Positions 11,323 through 23,241 of a stretch of 64,000 bases of DNA are shown piece by piece. This stretch comes from Paramacrobiotus metropolitanus (Eukaryota > Tardigrada > Eutardigrada > Parachela > Macrobiotidae). The position numbers and the translations under genes were made by a program. Below the pieces are notes generated by a model. The model saw nothing but the letters and a program-made list of their open reading frames with translations. It was not told where the DNA came from and made no database searches. Positions within the stretch are counted from its first letter, which is position 1, and every line of letters starts with the position of its first letter. The stretch covers positions 558,001 through 622,000 of the forward strand of contig NW_026570225.1 in assembly GCF_019649055.1 (NCBI RefSeq), in the 5' to 3' direction.

Positions 11323-13923
11323 TCAACTGTCCTTCCCGTAGAGGCTTTCTTCCATCAACAGAACTTGACCCAACAGAGAAGCGGGATTTTGCTCAATTAT
11401 TTCCGCACAAGTGGTCAACAGCCATCGCAGTGGCTGTGGCAAGTATCGCAAAGGTAACTTTTCGTGAGATTCATTAACCATAACTTGCGAGCGTAGTGTA
11501 ATTGATTTTCGGCAATTTTCAACACCTGCCAGGTGAATATTTTTCAAAGATTGCAGAATTTCTTTGGCTTCTCCATCCGGCATTCCCCTGGGAAGCCAGT
11601 TGGAGTCGTTAGCAAAAAGGTAGCTTATGGAATGACTACTAAAGTCACATGCCAGATCCGGATGCAAAACGGCAAGTTCTTGCGTGCAAGCTCGAAATGG
11701 TCGCAGAGTTACGGGAACGGTAACAAAACGAGAAACCAAATCATTAACTCCTCGTGAATCCTAGAAATCGTGCACGATTAATGCATTCGATTAAATGGAA
11801 GATTATTATTTTAAAATTAACACTCTTTCTTACTCTGAAAGTAAGACCGGTGATTTATTCAACCGCTCATAACTTTTAACAACAGATTTTCTCTCACCTT
11901 GAAAGCACGGGAAAGGTCGCCATAAACCTTCTCATATTGTGTGTTATTTTCCAAGATGCCTTTCTTAATCCCTTTATGCCAGTCAGCTTGCTCCCGCATA
12001 AATTCCATCATAGCTATGCCATCACAGGATTGCAGCAATGACGTATGTTTAAACAATGCTATTCGACGCAAATTTATGTAGTCAATCCATTCTGCCAGAC
12101 TGAAGACAGCAACACCGTCGATAAGACGTGCCAAATTATCTGCTTCCACTAAAATCGCTTCCCAGACATCGTCAAATCCAAAAAGAATTCGTAAAGTGTG
12201 GACAATCAAAGCCATTGCGACGGCTTCAGGATTTCGCGCAACACGCATGCAGTCCCGCGAAGCGACTGGATGTGGAATTTCATATGTCGAACAGCCGGAA
12301 CACTCTATGACTTGTGCTATTAATGGCACCAACGCAGCCGGCAGATTTAATTCCTCCAGAAAGCGTGTAACTACAGACATAATTTCAACTCTTGGTGGCA
12401 CAAGCTTCAAATGCCTAAAAATATTTCAAGCATTAACCACACGAGCGCCGCAATCATTGATGAACACACGTAGGCATACACGTATGTAGCCTGACGTAGG
12501 TACAGCGGAATGAAAAAGTTTCGCGAATGAACAAGGACACAAAAACCAAAACCGATGGACAGAATACTCTACAGAGAATATGTAAAATATCGAAGCAAGG
12601 TTATATTGCGGTTTTACCTTATCACTTACAGTTTTACTGTTTACAAAATCAAAAACAGCCAAAAGAAACTCAAAGATTATACTGTTAGGCACATCATCTG
12701 CAAAAAGCTAACCATAAGGTATGCTTGAGTTCTGTGACAAAAAAATAATGAGACAGCGTAATAAAAAGGAAGTAAATACGAGGCTGCTAAAAAGAGACTT
12801 ATTAATTACTTATTACGAAAAGCCAGCATTAAACTCTAGGGTAGTCGCCTTATAGAACCACAGACCTGTTCAGATTCCCCAACTCCCATTCGAGAAAGGC
12901 GTACTCCACATCGAAACCCTGAACACGAGCGATATCCAAATAAATATGCATCTGCTCTGCTGGAATAAAATCCGATGGCATAGCACACGGTAACAGCATC
13001 AGACGAACCCATCGTAATATGTCGCTAATCAGAATATCTTCTCGGCAGTGCATTAATCCCGTCACAAGTACCGCTAGCATCCGCGGCAGGGTGAGCCGCT
13101 CGGGATGAGTGCTTTTGCGTTCCGGTTTAATGGACGTTGCCGACTGGACATCCATCGTGTCGTTCTTATTCTGGAAATTCTCGCGATGGAGTCTGAGCAT
13201 GTCATTCACTTCGTCTGCCTGGCAAGCGAACAGCACCTGCCAATCGGATTTATGCAACAAGCTGAACCGTCTTTCGTCCATAAAGACTCCATCACACAAA
13301 GCCTTCATGTCCGGCAAAGACTTTTCCACATAGCTAAAAGCAAATAAATAATTTAGGCTGTGGAATTATCAAAAGCCAGCGAACCGATAACACTCTGCAC
13401 TGCACTGAAGTATTCTGCCTTAAACATCATACTGAAATAGTTTGTGCCACAAATTACAATTATTTACAATTAATTTACATGCTTTACATTAACTGCAAGC
13501 GCTAAACCAAAATCAGCGCCCACACACACAAGCACAATGCCAAGAGGCATGGAAATCAACCTGCACAAACCTTATCCAAATATGTTGGACAATTTCATCC
13601 AGCTCTGGTTTGACTCCGGCGTTATCTATCAGCCATTGCACCTGAGCGCGTAACACAGTGCTGGCTTGCACGAAACGACATTCTGGCGTGGCCTCCTTAA
13701 ACAGCCCTTTGCCTTCGGGAACCGTTCTGGTCTCAAGAGCATCTTCCTCGCTCGGTGCAAAAGCGGCAGAAATCTGGAAGCGCCTGGAATAACCAATGAT
13801 CGCTTCATCTGCATCGACGCCAGTGATATGGAGATCTGCACACTGTGTGGAACAAGTGTCGCAATAATACAATCCGTCCTTCTCGAAGAACTTCGCACCA
13901 TCGCACACCGCGCATCTCACCAT
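11323..13923 (-). CDS. TAF1B: TAF1B (Rrn7 family), RNA polymerase I initiation factor
   Basis: TAF1B is the TFIIB-like subunit of SL1 that recruits Pol I to rDNA. Five exons are readable on the minus strand: 13571-13923, 12866-13333, about 12629-12699, 11898-12414 and 11323-11760, with in-phase GT-AG borders where checked. The N terminus, MVRCAVCDGAKFFEKDGLYYCDTC, is the Rrn7 zinc ribbon (C-x2-C ... C-x2-C). The next exon holds the cyclin-like repeat resembling human TAF1B (LPRMLAVLVTGLMHCREDILISDILRWV). The 11898 exon has VARNPEAVAMALIVHTLRILFGFDDVWE, like the human second cyclin fold. Overall identity is low, as usual for this fast-evolving family, but the zinc ribbon plus block order make the call firm. 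Confidence 0.85.
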
Positions 13924-14736
13924 TCTGATTTATTATGCTAATTGTGGTAACGACCAACTGTGCAAACGAAACGTAATATTAATACCGAGACATGCACTGA
14001 AGAACTACGCGTCCGGAAGCGATTTAAGATTTCTAATTGTAGACTTTCTGAGTCTTGCTCTCGAAGAGAGCTTTCTGTTCGGCTGTTTATTCCGTCCGAT
14101 TAAGTTAGGAAATATCCCATATCCAATATACATCTTTGTTACTTTGTAATAATATGTATTGTAGGTAGGTAACTCCAGTAATTACGTACGGTGTACCCCG
14201 GCATTCACGAGTCAATTAACAACAATCATACTTCCATATTTTCAAAAAGCCAAAAGATTCTACCGACATGCTCCATGGGAGTAATTTATGAATTCATGAA
14301 TCACGATATGAAATCTACGATTGTTAAATGTTACGGATTGTTATTTGTAACGACCAAAAAGAGTCTGTACTCTGCGACGTCACACCACCAATGTTGTGAT
14401 TTTGAAGTGTTTCATAATCAGTGCAGCAGCTCACAATCAGTGCTCACATGCTGTCATTTTATCTCGTTCACCTTCACGTGCACTTTTAAATTCCATTCTA
14501 GAAGTAATAAGGTAGGCGTTTCCACGAGTTTACCGTTTACGATAAAATTTTGGATATCCATTTGATTGCTTACCACAAAGCAGAAACTGGAATAACTTGT
14601 TTTAGCTGTGGCGAAATGATCATGGCTTAATCTGACTCTGACTGCATTGGTTTCGCGACATTGTATTAGTTCTCTGAGGTACTGTAACGAAAGCGGACGA
14701 TTTTGCATCGCGAACCACATCCTTCCCTTTTTCGAG
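13924..14736. promoter_or_regulatory. Divergent promoter region (TAF1B / PTTG1IP)
   Basis: An 813-bp head-to-head gap. Open frames here lack homology and acceptable splice context. Confidence 0.5.
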
Positions 14737-16287
14737 ATGGATCAACGCTTCTTTTCCGTGCTGATCTGTTTTGCTGTCCTGTTTGTTCCCTATTCCCAAT
14801 GTCAGGTCACAGACTTACCGACTACGGTATCTCCGATTGTCAACACCACTGCTTTAACACCAGATCAGCGTAAGCCAAAAAACTCTTATCGTTTTAAGTT
14901 TTAAGATTTAGTTTGCATATTAATTCTTAATCCGTAACATGTAAGCTGCTCTGTAGGCGTTTTTGATCTTCCTGTTTGTAGTTTGTCGCACGAAGTCGAC
15001 CTGCGATGAATGCGTGGCGGTGGAAGGCGCAAAAGTACGCACTATGCAGTAGCCAGTATGCACTGCCATTTTCCGTGGTTTTGGTTTGTTTGCTCCTGCA
15101 CTCGGGGGAGCCGAACCTAATGGCGTTTCGTTATTTTGTTGGCAGTGCTACTTTTGCCACAACAATCAGACCAATAACTACGGATGTCGTCTGTATCCTG
15201 CATCCAAAGTCTTCCCTACCGATGACTGTCCTCTGTCGGAAGCGCGTTGGGGCGTCTGCTGGGGTGCATAAACCTACCCAGATATCCGTAGTCAGTGTGG
15301 AATTTTCACGGATTTTTATGATGTTGCAGTGAATTTTGAGGCATTGATTATCGCCATGTCAGTCATTGCCGGGGTTCTGCTTATTGCCATTGTAACGACT
15401 TGCTATTGCTGCTGCTGCCGCAACAAGCGCAGGTAACGATTGTCGAAAGATTTAAGTGTATTCAGTTGAATGCTCCGCATAAAACATTCCCAATGAATTA
15501 TCCCAGTATTTTAATGCTTGTAATCATGCATTTCAAACTTTTAATGCGTTGATGTGTTTTGAACTTCAAATTATTAATTCTTTTACAAAAAAGGTGATCT
15601 GTTACGTTTCCCTTGGGCCTAGATATGCCACTCACTGTGAGAAATGATGATGATACTGGTCTTTTTACCTTCAAAATATTTTCTCGAAGTTTTATTTATT
15701 TTATAATCTATAGTTTCGTTTAGTTTTTATAGGCATTCAATGTTGTGTGCCATTGAATCGCTCTCGGTGTAAATAATGATTGATATCACTGTTTTCTTGC
15801 ACTCGAACCGATTGTGTATCTCTCGGATCTATTTTACTTGTGTCGTTACTATTTCACTTGTTTCACTCGTGTCGTCGTTCACTTGTGTCGTGTATCTCTA
15901 TTTCACTTGTGTCGTTACTGTACTTATTATTTGCAGCTCCGTGGTGGATCGGACGACCTTAAAATGGGAACGGGAAACCAGAGAACGAGAGCAGCGTCAC
16001 GCTGACCGGTGGGCTAATTAATTTATTATTATAACTGCGGTGTTCCTTGTTTGTATAAGAGATTTCGTTACGCAGACGTGCTGAACGAGAAGCAAAGATG
16101 GACGCGATTCGCCAGAAATATGGTATGCTTAACATCGATACATCTTGCTGTGCATTGATCTGGCCTTCTGTTATTGAACGTCAGATTTCTGTATTGTCGG
16201 TATTTGAGCATTGTTAGGTTTATCGCTTTTGCCTTATCGATTACAGGACTTAATCGCGAAACGTCTTCGTACAACCGGATGGCTTAA
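14737..16287 (+). CDS. PTTG1IP: PTTG1-interacting protein (PTTG1IP), single-pass PSI-domain membrane protein
   Basis: A small type I membrane protein that binds securin (PTTG1) in vertebrates. Seven exons: 14737-14869, 14992-15034, 15146-15263, 15330-15432, 15937-16008, 16076-16132 and 16247-16287, all in phase. Order: signal peptide (FFSVLICFAVLFVPYSQCQ), a short linker with N-glycosylation sites, and the Cys-rich PSI domain (TCDECVAVEGAKCYFCHNNQ ... LSEARWGVCW). Then come a transmembrane helix beginning VNFEALIIAMSVIAGVLLIA, a palmitoylation-type CYCCCC cluster and a charged coiled-coil tail (KWERETREREQRHADRR ... KMDAIRQKYGL). The ARWGVCWVNFEALI block is almost identical to human. The last intron-rich half contains a tandem-repeat intron. 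Confidence 0.93.
15835..15925 (+). repeat. Imperfect tandem repeat in a PTTG1IP intron
   Basis: About five copies of a ~14-nt unit resembling TTCACTTGTGTCGT, some interrupted by TTACTA or TTACTG. It lies just upstream of the polypyrimidine tract and acceptor at 15936. Confidence 0.75.
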
Positions 16288-16941
16288 CGAGGATTCGCTC
16301 ATTTTATGGGCAACACTTTGGAATTTAGAGCGAAGGAAAGCGCGAGTCTGCCCTTGCCGTGGTTTATTATCCATATCGTAAACTCAAGGGTTAACTTATC
16401 GCTTTACCCGGATTATCAAAATAATTTGTACCATTTGCACGTTATCTGTCATACGTCCTTCGTAATTTTCTCGTTTTTTTGCTTCTAACTGTTTTCCGAA
16501 TTATGGCTGCTTGAGCGGTTCTTTTTTGCTCCACTGTTTTGCCCGTGTACCACAGCACTCGGCCAGATGACGATCTGAAGAAATCTTTCACGATGTATGA
16601 GCAAGCGTTGACGGCAAAGTTGTGATTTCACCAATTTTCAGACTGGAGTCCAGCTGCAATTTGCTATGTCCATTGGCCTGCAACAGTATTAAACCTTGGT
16701 GGTATCTTGCGGCATTTTCCACATTTACTAGATAGGTGCTAATGAAGTGTAAACCACCGCTTGAATCCTACGTACCACCACTAACCTTTCGTATTCCATA
16801 CAGTCTATATCTATATTTTATTTTTACGCTATAATTATGTAGAAAGTATAAATACACAACCAGATGATAAACATCGTGGCTCCAGAGATATTCTAAGCCT
16901 GTCTAATAAATGAGAAGTCTGCGTTTTGTGATATTTTTTTA
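16288..16941. other. Intergenic region between convergent PTTG1IP and kinesin genes
   Basis: Presumed 3' UTRs. An AATAAA-like TATAAATACA site and a T8 run lie near 16850-16940. No gene is recognised. Confidence 0.5.
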
Positions 16942-19900
16942 TTACAGAAGTAGCTGCTGAAGTTCAGCAGCTGAACTTTCTACAGTAAGAAATTGAACAT
17001 AATTATGCGAAAAACAGAAAAGATCACCTACCATGAATGCTCCGTGATTCTGCTGGCGAATTCTGGCCGCGGCTCGAACGCGATTAAGCGCCCGATTGAA
17101 AACAACTGCTTCGGGATGGCGATCTTCCAGTTCGGCTAGTTCATGTCTGTAGCGTTCCGCTACACTGGCAAACTGTCACAATAATATAACATTCAGTTTA
17201 CTACGGTCAATGCCAGCACGTCTTTTCAAACTTCAAAAGCGAAGACAGTCAGCGAGACACATATACCGGGTGCTCGCGTAAACAGAAAATCTGTGGATCA
17301 CGACTGCTTGTTTGCTTCGAAGCTTTGCCAGAATGTTCCAACTCCGCATTAGTCTGGGGACCGTCTGCTGTGACCGCGATATTATTGTTGGCAGGTAAAT
17401 CAGGTGTTTCCATTGTGACCGGTTTTGCAGAGAGCTCAACATATGTACGGGAAAACCAGTCTTCGAATTCTGTTATACACGAAAAGGTCAGCCATAGCCC
17501 GTAATAATGCTTCTCGCCAGCACCCTTTTGTCAACTCGTATGTGTGGCATGAACTAGAACTTAGTACCGTAAAACATTTTTTTCCGATGGTTCGATAGGT
17601 TTTCGCGTAAATCAGATAGTTGATTCTTCGCACTCTCGATATCTTTGTATCCTGTTTCAATTAGGTTTCGTAGATACTATAAATAAAAATATAACATCAT
17701 CTTAGTTTTACGCGCATATGGATTCCCAACATTGTCCTTTTGGCTAATTTGCACTTTACAGAATGTTCATCTCTGTGAACCGCATACCTTGATTTTCTTG
17801 TTATTTTTGAATTCTTCGAAGGTCACAACCGGTGTTTCTCCGGTATTTTGCGGGCGATACATCAACCGATCAGATCTCAACCGATCGTAATTAGTCTTAG
17901 CGGTTTCCAACTCGTCGATCCATTTGTTGAGCGCGTCGACTAATGCTTCCGCATCTTTTTCGCTTTGAATTAGGTTTGCTATAAAAAAAGCGAATATTTG
18001 TACTACGAAGTAGGATAATGGAAGTTTATTGTCCTTGCAACAGAGAGGTTGCCCCCTCTAGGCTTCAGACAGCAAGTAGTTGCTTTACAATTAAGTACCC
18101 CTGTATTCGCTCTACAGATGCAAATCCATAAATATCTACAATCATATACAATTAATAAAAATTGCTTATAATTAAGTACTGTATCTTACCGCGCGTTTTT
18201 GTGATCTCGGATTTAAGAAACATAGCGCTTGGCACGTCCTGTGCAAACGCTTGAAAAGCTTCTGATTTGGTAAAGCATTTCGGCGCAGGATTGCCATTAC
18301 TGGCAACGCCAGGCGTAGCCACATCTACTGCATTTTTGTCCGGTAAACCTTGCCGAATTTCCGGCGAAGAGTCCAGCTTCGGTGATTCGGCTCCGGTATC
18401 AGTCTGTATCGACAATTGCAAAATATGCACTGCAGCAGGATGTATTTATTGTATTTGGGATTTGCTGTGAAAACTGTACCGGCTTCTGATCGGTCTTGTT
18501 GTTAGTCTCACCCTTCCGCTGGGATTCCACTGGAACATCTCCTCCCGGCGAAATGGCACTAGCATCTTTAGATGCCTCACGTTCTTTCTTCTTTCCTGAC
18601 GTATTCTCCTTCCCGTTCTTTTTCGGCGTAACCACACTCATCTTTTCCAGTTTAGTCTTCTCTTCTTTTTTGTCGTCTTTTTTCTTCTTCATCAGAGGTT
18701 TTACATTTTTTCCCTTGACAGTGCTGCCGGGTGTGCCAACGCCGGTTCCTTCCCGTTCGTCCAAATCGCCCACTCCCTCGATATCTAGCAGTTCTTTTGG
18801 TGGACTTGACTACAAAACGCAATTAGCATCTCATGCTTGTAAAACTACGTTTTTTTGCATTGCTTCCTTTCAGTACGTCCTGCACCACTAGTAAACAGGC
18901 ATGCCAGTGGTTTCATTCGAATGATGTATAAAGGCACGAGAAAATTTTCTACAGATACGTATCTGTAAATGAAAACTGTACAGATTGCATGAAAATTTCT
19001 ATGAAAGCTCTGTACTTCTACAATAACAGGTTTGTCAAGTGCAGGTTACTACACCCAGCAATGAAAATGAAAACCGACTCACTATCGGAAATTCTACTGC
19101 TGCTGTTATTTCTTCGTTACCTTCCCATCTGCATCGATTTCAAGAACGCCAATCTGAGTGGTTTCTCGATTGGGCAAGTCCAGCATATCCGGTGGATCAG
19201 TGGGAATGTCACCGTCTCTGCACCCATTCAGACTGCCTTATCATTGAGTAACAAAAGTAGAAGTGTACGAGACGAGAAATTCTGACACGTGACCTTTCGA
19301 TTTTACAGCCGTAGACATTTCTTATTACTTCGCCGTTTGCCAGCGAGAAACAAATCTGGCGCCTACTTTGCCAGTCTTTTGAGTAAACCCATAAACTCCT
19401 CTAGTTGTTTTAAGGTTGCAAATTTCGGCATAGCGATGCGACCTTCCACGAAGTTCTTGACTTCCCGTGCAGTATGGAAGACATCCCTGTTTTTTGATTT
19501 AAGCGAATAATCCAAAGCTTCTCGACCATTCTGCAAAAAACATATCTTGCTTACTTTATTATCAGCTGAAGCACGGTCGGCACTCGGCAGTACCTACTGT
19601 ATATATAACTGAATCTTAGGAAATACGGATAAATCATTCAGCGATGATCAGCTAGCAAAGAATTCCAAGGATAGAAACGTAAGAGTCGTTCTAATTGACG
19701 CTTTGGCGAATTCCATTAATTTTATGAACTGCTGTTTTCGTTATGTATTAATGTGTATAACTGTACGTATACTTCAAGTATAGATATACTGCTGTTTTCA
19801 TTATGTATATCTATATCTATATACAATACACGTTTCGTTATGTTGTCGTTATTTTATGAACTGCTGTTTCGTTATGTCAGCAGCATAGTACTAGCTAGCA

Positions 19901-22586
19901 CAGTTTCGATAATGTACAACCGCTTACATTTTACTTCACGGATTACAACTTTGATTTATACTGTCATACATCAATGGAGCTACGATAAAAACTAAACACA
20001 TATGGAAACCTTTACCAACAAGTCATACATTCGCAGTTCCATTTTCAGCATTTCCGCTTCTTCTTTCAGGTAGGTGTTGAATTTTTTTGGATCAGTTATG
20101 CTGTGTTCGGCGGGCGAGCAATTAATACCCGATAGTCGCGATGCAAACTGCAGTGTCGCTAACTGTCAAAATCCAAGGTTTCCCAAATAGTTTATTTTAT
20201 GATGACCCTTGCGCCGAAGCAGTGAAAAGGGGAAACCGTGCATAATAAAGATAACAAAACGATGTTGGTTTTGGCCGTTAAGCGAGTTTTAGCTTGCAAT
20301 TACATGCAGGCACAGTACTTTACCGATTCTTTAAGGAATGCTGCGTCACCGGAAATGCAGGCCATCACATAAACGCTTGACGATCTTTTTGTTAGAATGT
20401 CTTGCATTAAATGCGCTAGTCGAGTTTGACGACAAGAAACGGAATGCGCTCCGTTGTGTTTCTGTGTTCGCGATTTGATCACTTGTTCCAAATGTCCCAA
20501 TGTTTTGTTCATATCCAGCAACATCCCATGCTGCTCCATTGAAATATGCTGTAATATTTTGACACTAAGCCAGTGGCGACTTATGTACAGTAATTCTATA
20601 TATACTTCGTACAGGTAGTGCATAAAGATTCCGTTTTTTTCTGTTTTGTACAAACCTTACGACCAAAATGACTCATAAAATTATTGCTCACCGGCTTGTC
20701 CTGAAGGCTGGTAAAGCTTCCCAGTCTGATGATGCTGACCTTTGAAACTTTGAATGTTGGAATGGTCAACAGTTTCGATTCTGTCTATATAAAAGTTTAT
20801 TTGTACTCGACGCAACCTTGCTGATGCTAAAACAAGTTTCATGGGATCTATCATAATTTTGTTGCTTTTCCAAATAAACACCGGAAGAAAATTTGTGCAC
20901 TCGTATGTACAGTAGTCACAAATATTTACCTAACTGTTTATCGTCGCATGCACACCTGAATAAAGAAATTGTAGATGCTGTGATACTCCACGGGTGGTCC
21001 ATTCCGAAATCGCTTAAAAAACCGTTTCCGGTTATGAATCGCCTATTGTTAAAGTCAACTCGCATCAAATCACGGATACAATTGATCTGCATATTATATA
21101 TCTTTGCATCTACAATTGCGTGAGCTGCTGGCAGTAAGTTTTTTTATGATCTTAAACTGATACTATGCAAGGCAAAAGATAGTGCTACTTCAATTAACAA
21201 TTAGAAGATCTGTGAAGTACCGTGTACAAAGCAAACAGCGCTTCTTCTTCATCGCGTACACGGGTATAACCGACTTCCTTCACATAGCTCAGGTTATGAT
21301 AACTCCGGATGGTCATCGTTCCCACGGCTTCTGCAGCCAGAAGGTCCACTAAGGTGTTTCCAATCATATCAAAACAGGACATGCTATTAAAGATTTGCTT
21401 TAAACGATAGGCATATTATATCTATATGTTTACCATACGCATGCTGTTCATACAATTAGCGGACGTGCATGTTGTGCCGTTAAACGGTTAAACAAGATTA
21501 AAAAGCCATCTACAAGTACCACTCTCACATATAATTATAGAGATCCTACTGTAGATGCGGCTAGATCAACTAACCATAAGTAGACTGTAGAGTAAGGCGT
21601 GAACAGTAACAGATTACAAGGATAATTTATTATACCCGATTATTCGCTTGGCTTTTTGCAAAATATACGTAACTGTATTGCGATTTTTAAATTTGTACCC
21701 AGTTAAGCTGGTATGCGACTAAATTAGTTACAGTAACCTTTTCCTGCTGTGCAGTGTGCACTGTGCACACAAACTAAACTGGTACCGGTGTTGAGTGGCT
21801 GGTTAAGGATACCTTATGCTTACGTCATAATCAGCGTTTCGACCGTGTATTTCGCTGAAAACGTCCTGTATTCCCCTAGGAATCATTCCGCGGAAATCGA
21901 AATTCTCTTCCCCAACAGCGGAAAATGTTTTGCCACTATTATTTGCTCCACACAGTAGTACGACGCTGCTGAACCCATCCAGGGCGTCGATAAAATGTCG
22001 CTTCAAAACGTCATTGTATATCTGCCGCTGCGTTCCGCCATACACGCACTGTATGCCACGAAACACAACCTCAGAAACCCCGGACGGGTCGCTATAGGGC
22101 TTAGATGGAGGTGCAATGCGAATGATCTTAAAATAAAAATACCAGCTAGATAGTTACAAGAATTAATTTAATGTTTGTACAGGCAAGTTAAGCGAATTTA
22201 GCTCACGCCAATTTAGCCAAATGCGATAACAATCCTTACATTCCGACTGCACTTGCGATCGATGCAACGGTGTAAGTCAATTAAAAAAATGAACGAACCG
22301 AAAGGTCACCATAAAGCGGATACCGCCTTACTTTTTCCTTGTCGTCAACTACCAGCGCCCTTGGATCAAAATGGGTACTTGGACGTATGCGGCACAAGAC
22401 GTTGTAATTCCCGCTCGCGGCTATCACGACATTCTTCCTGTCCGAAAAATTTTTTCTGGGAATGTGTGGCAGGCGTTTGAAGGGTTTTTTCTTCGGTGCA
22501 CGTAGGGGTTGTGATTTCGAGTGTAAAATATTCCACAGCACTTTGTTCACACATTTCTTGTTTGGGGATGATGCAGCAGCTGCCAT
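16942..22586 (-). CDS. Divergent KIF6/KIF9-type kinesin with degenerate switch regions
   Basis: A ciliary-type kinesin-9. First exon 22332-22586 has NYNVLCRIRPSTHFDPRAL (motor strand beta-1). Exon 21813-22126 carries the P-loop GANNSGKTFS and IPRGIQDVFSEI. Exon 21221-21383 holds the continuation ISMSCFDMIGNTLVDLL. A block with NKTLGHLEQVIKS and RLAHLMQDIL (20340-20530) aligns with the KIF6/KIF9 LHYLEQVI region. LATLQFASRLSGI and the neck LKEEAEMLKMELRMYDLLVK follow (20010-20160). The C-terminal half (16942-19500) is charged and coiled-coil, with PVVTFEEFKNNKKIK resembling KIF9. Switch I (usually NxxSSRSH) and switch II (DLAGSE) are not recognisable in the 20670-21110 exons, although the P-loop Lys-Thr is kept. 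Tail exon limits and the stop (16942) are uncertain. Confidence 0.72.
18430..18780 (-). other. Lys-rich disordered linker exon within the kinesin gene
   Basis: Minus-strand frame with a basic, low-complexity tract (GKNVKPLMKKKKDDKKEEK and following) and Gly/Ser/Thr-rich flanks. It corresponds in position to the Lys-rich linker between neck and stalk in KIF9 proteins. It is part of the gene above, not a separate gene. Confidence 0.55.
19718..19877. repeat. Three dispersed copies of a GAACTGCTGTTTTCGTTATGT unit
   Basis: Copies at about 19718-19750, 19787-19809 and 19851-19877, spaced 60-70 nt, inside a kinesin intron with TATATC microsatellite between them. Looks like a decaying tandem duplication. 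Confidence 0.6.
21384..21812 (-). other. Intron with a U12-type 5' splice site
   Basis: The minus-strand donor reads AG|GTATCCTTAACC (21812 downwards), matching the U12-type consensus RTATCCTT at all eight first positions. The acceptor is TTTAATAG|C at 21383. The junction is fixed by protein homology: Asp-Val-Ser-Ile, then a split Ser codon, then Met-Ser-Cys-Phe-Asp restores the motor strand. No perfect TTCCTTAAC branch site is seen; TCTTTAAT ends 2 nt from the AG and ATCGTTTAA lies about 16 nt upstream. Confidence 0.65.
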
Positions 22587-23241
22587 TTAATCCTGTGTTA
22601 TATTAAGTAGTGTTCTAATCACATTCACCGCCGCATTGTGAATGCTGCAGCTGTGAATAATAATAATAATGAGGACTGCACCCAGAAATAGCTATGTGGA
22701 CAATGTCGGTTACGTATCAAATCCGAAATCGCCCTGAAACCGAAGTCCAGAAAGAAAACATAAAAAGCAACGGTTTAATCAACTTTTCTCCTTCTGCTCA
22801 AGTTATTAACAGAATACGTAAATAACGTGTTAACACATTTAAACATTAAGTATTGTAGTGATATATCGTAAATCGCGATCAAGTATTCTGCTTGTACACA
22901 TACTGATTCGGTCAATTTTACCCCGTATCTAGTAAGCACTGTCTAGTTAAAATTTCCCGTGAATAACATAACAAATCATTAGTGCACAAATATTATCACG
23001 ATTCCATGGCAGCAAAAACAACATTCTTCGTAGGGCCGTAACATTAACAATTAAGACAATTCATAAAAACCCAATGCTTCAAGATCGCCAAACTGCCGAC
23101 CCACTGAAAGAATCGACAAGCGCAACAATTCCCTCCCATTTAAAAAAAATCGTCCCCAGTGAACATTATCCAATAAAAAAGGGCTACCAAAACTGATCAC
23201 GCAACAAATACACACCGCTTCCATCTGCACCACAAACCCGT
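22587..23241. promoter_or_regulatory. Kinesin upstream region / zinc-transporter 3' flank
   Basis: Two minus-strand genes in tandem. The kinesin promoter should lie here. AT-rich; no gene seen. Confidence 0.5.

Noticed and set aside
15001-15145. Open frame continuing from the second PTTG1IP exon
   Set aside because: The PSI-domain alignment requires splicing at 15034 and 15146; the read-through frame ends in unrelated residues.
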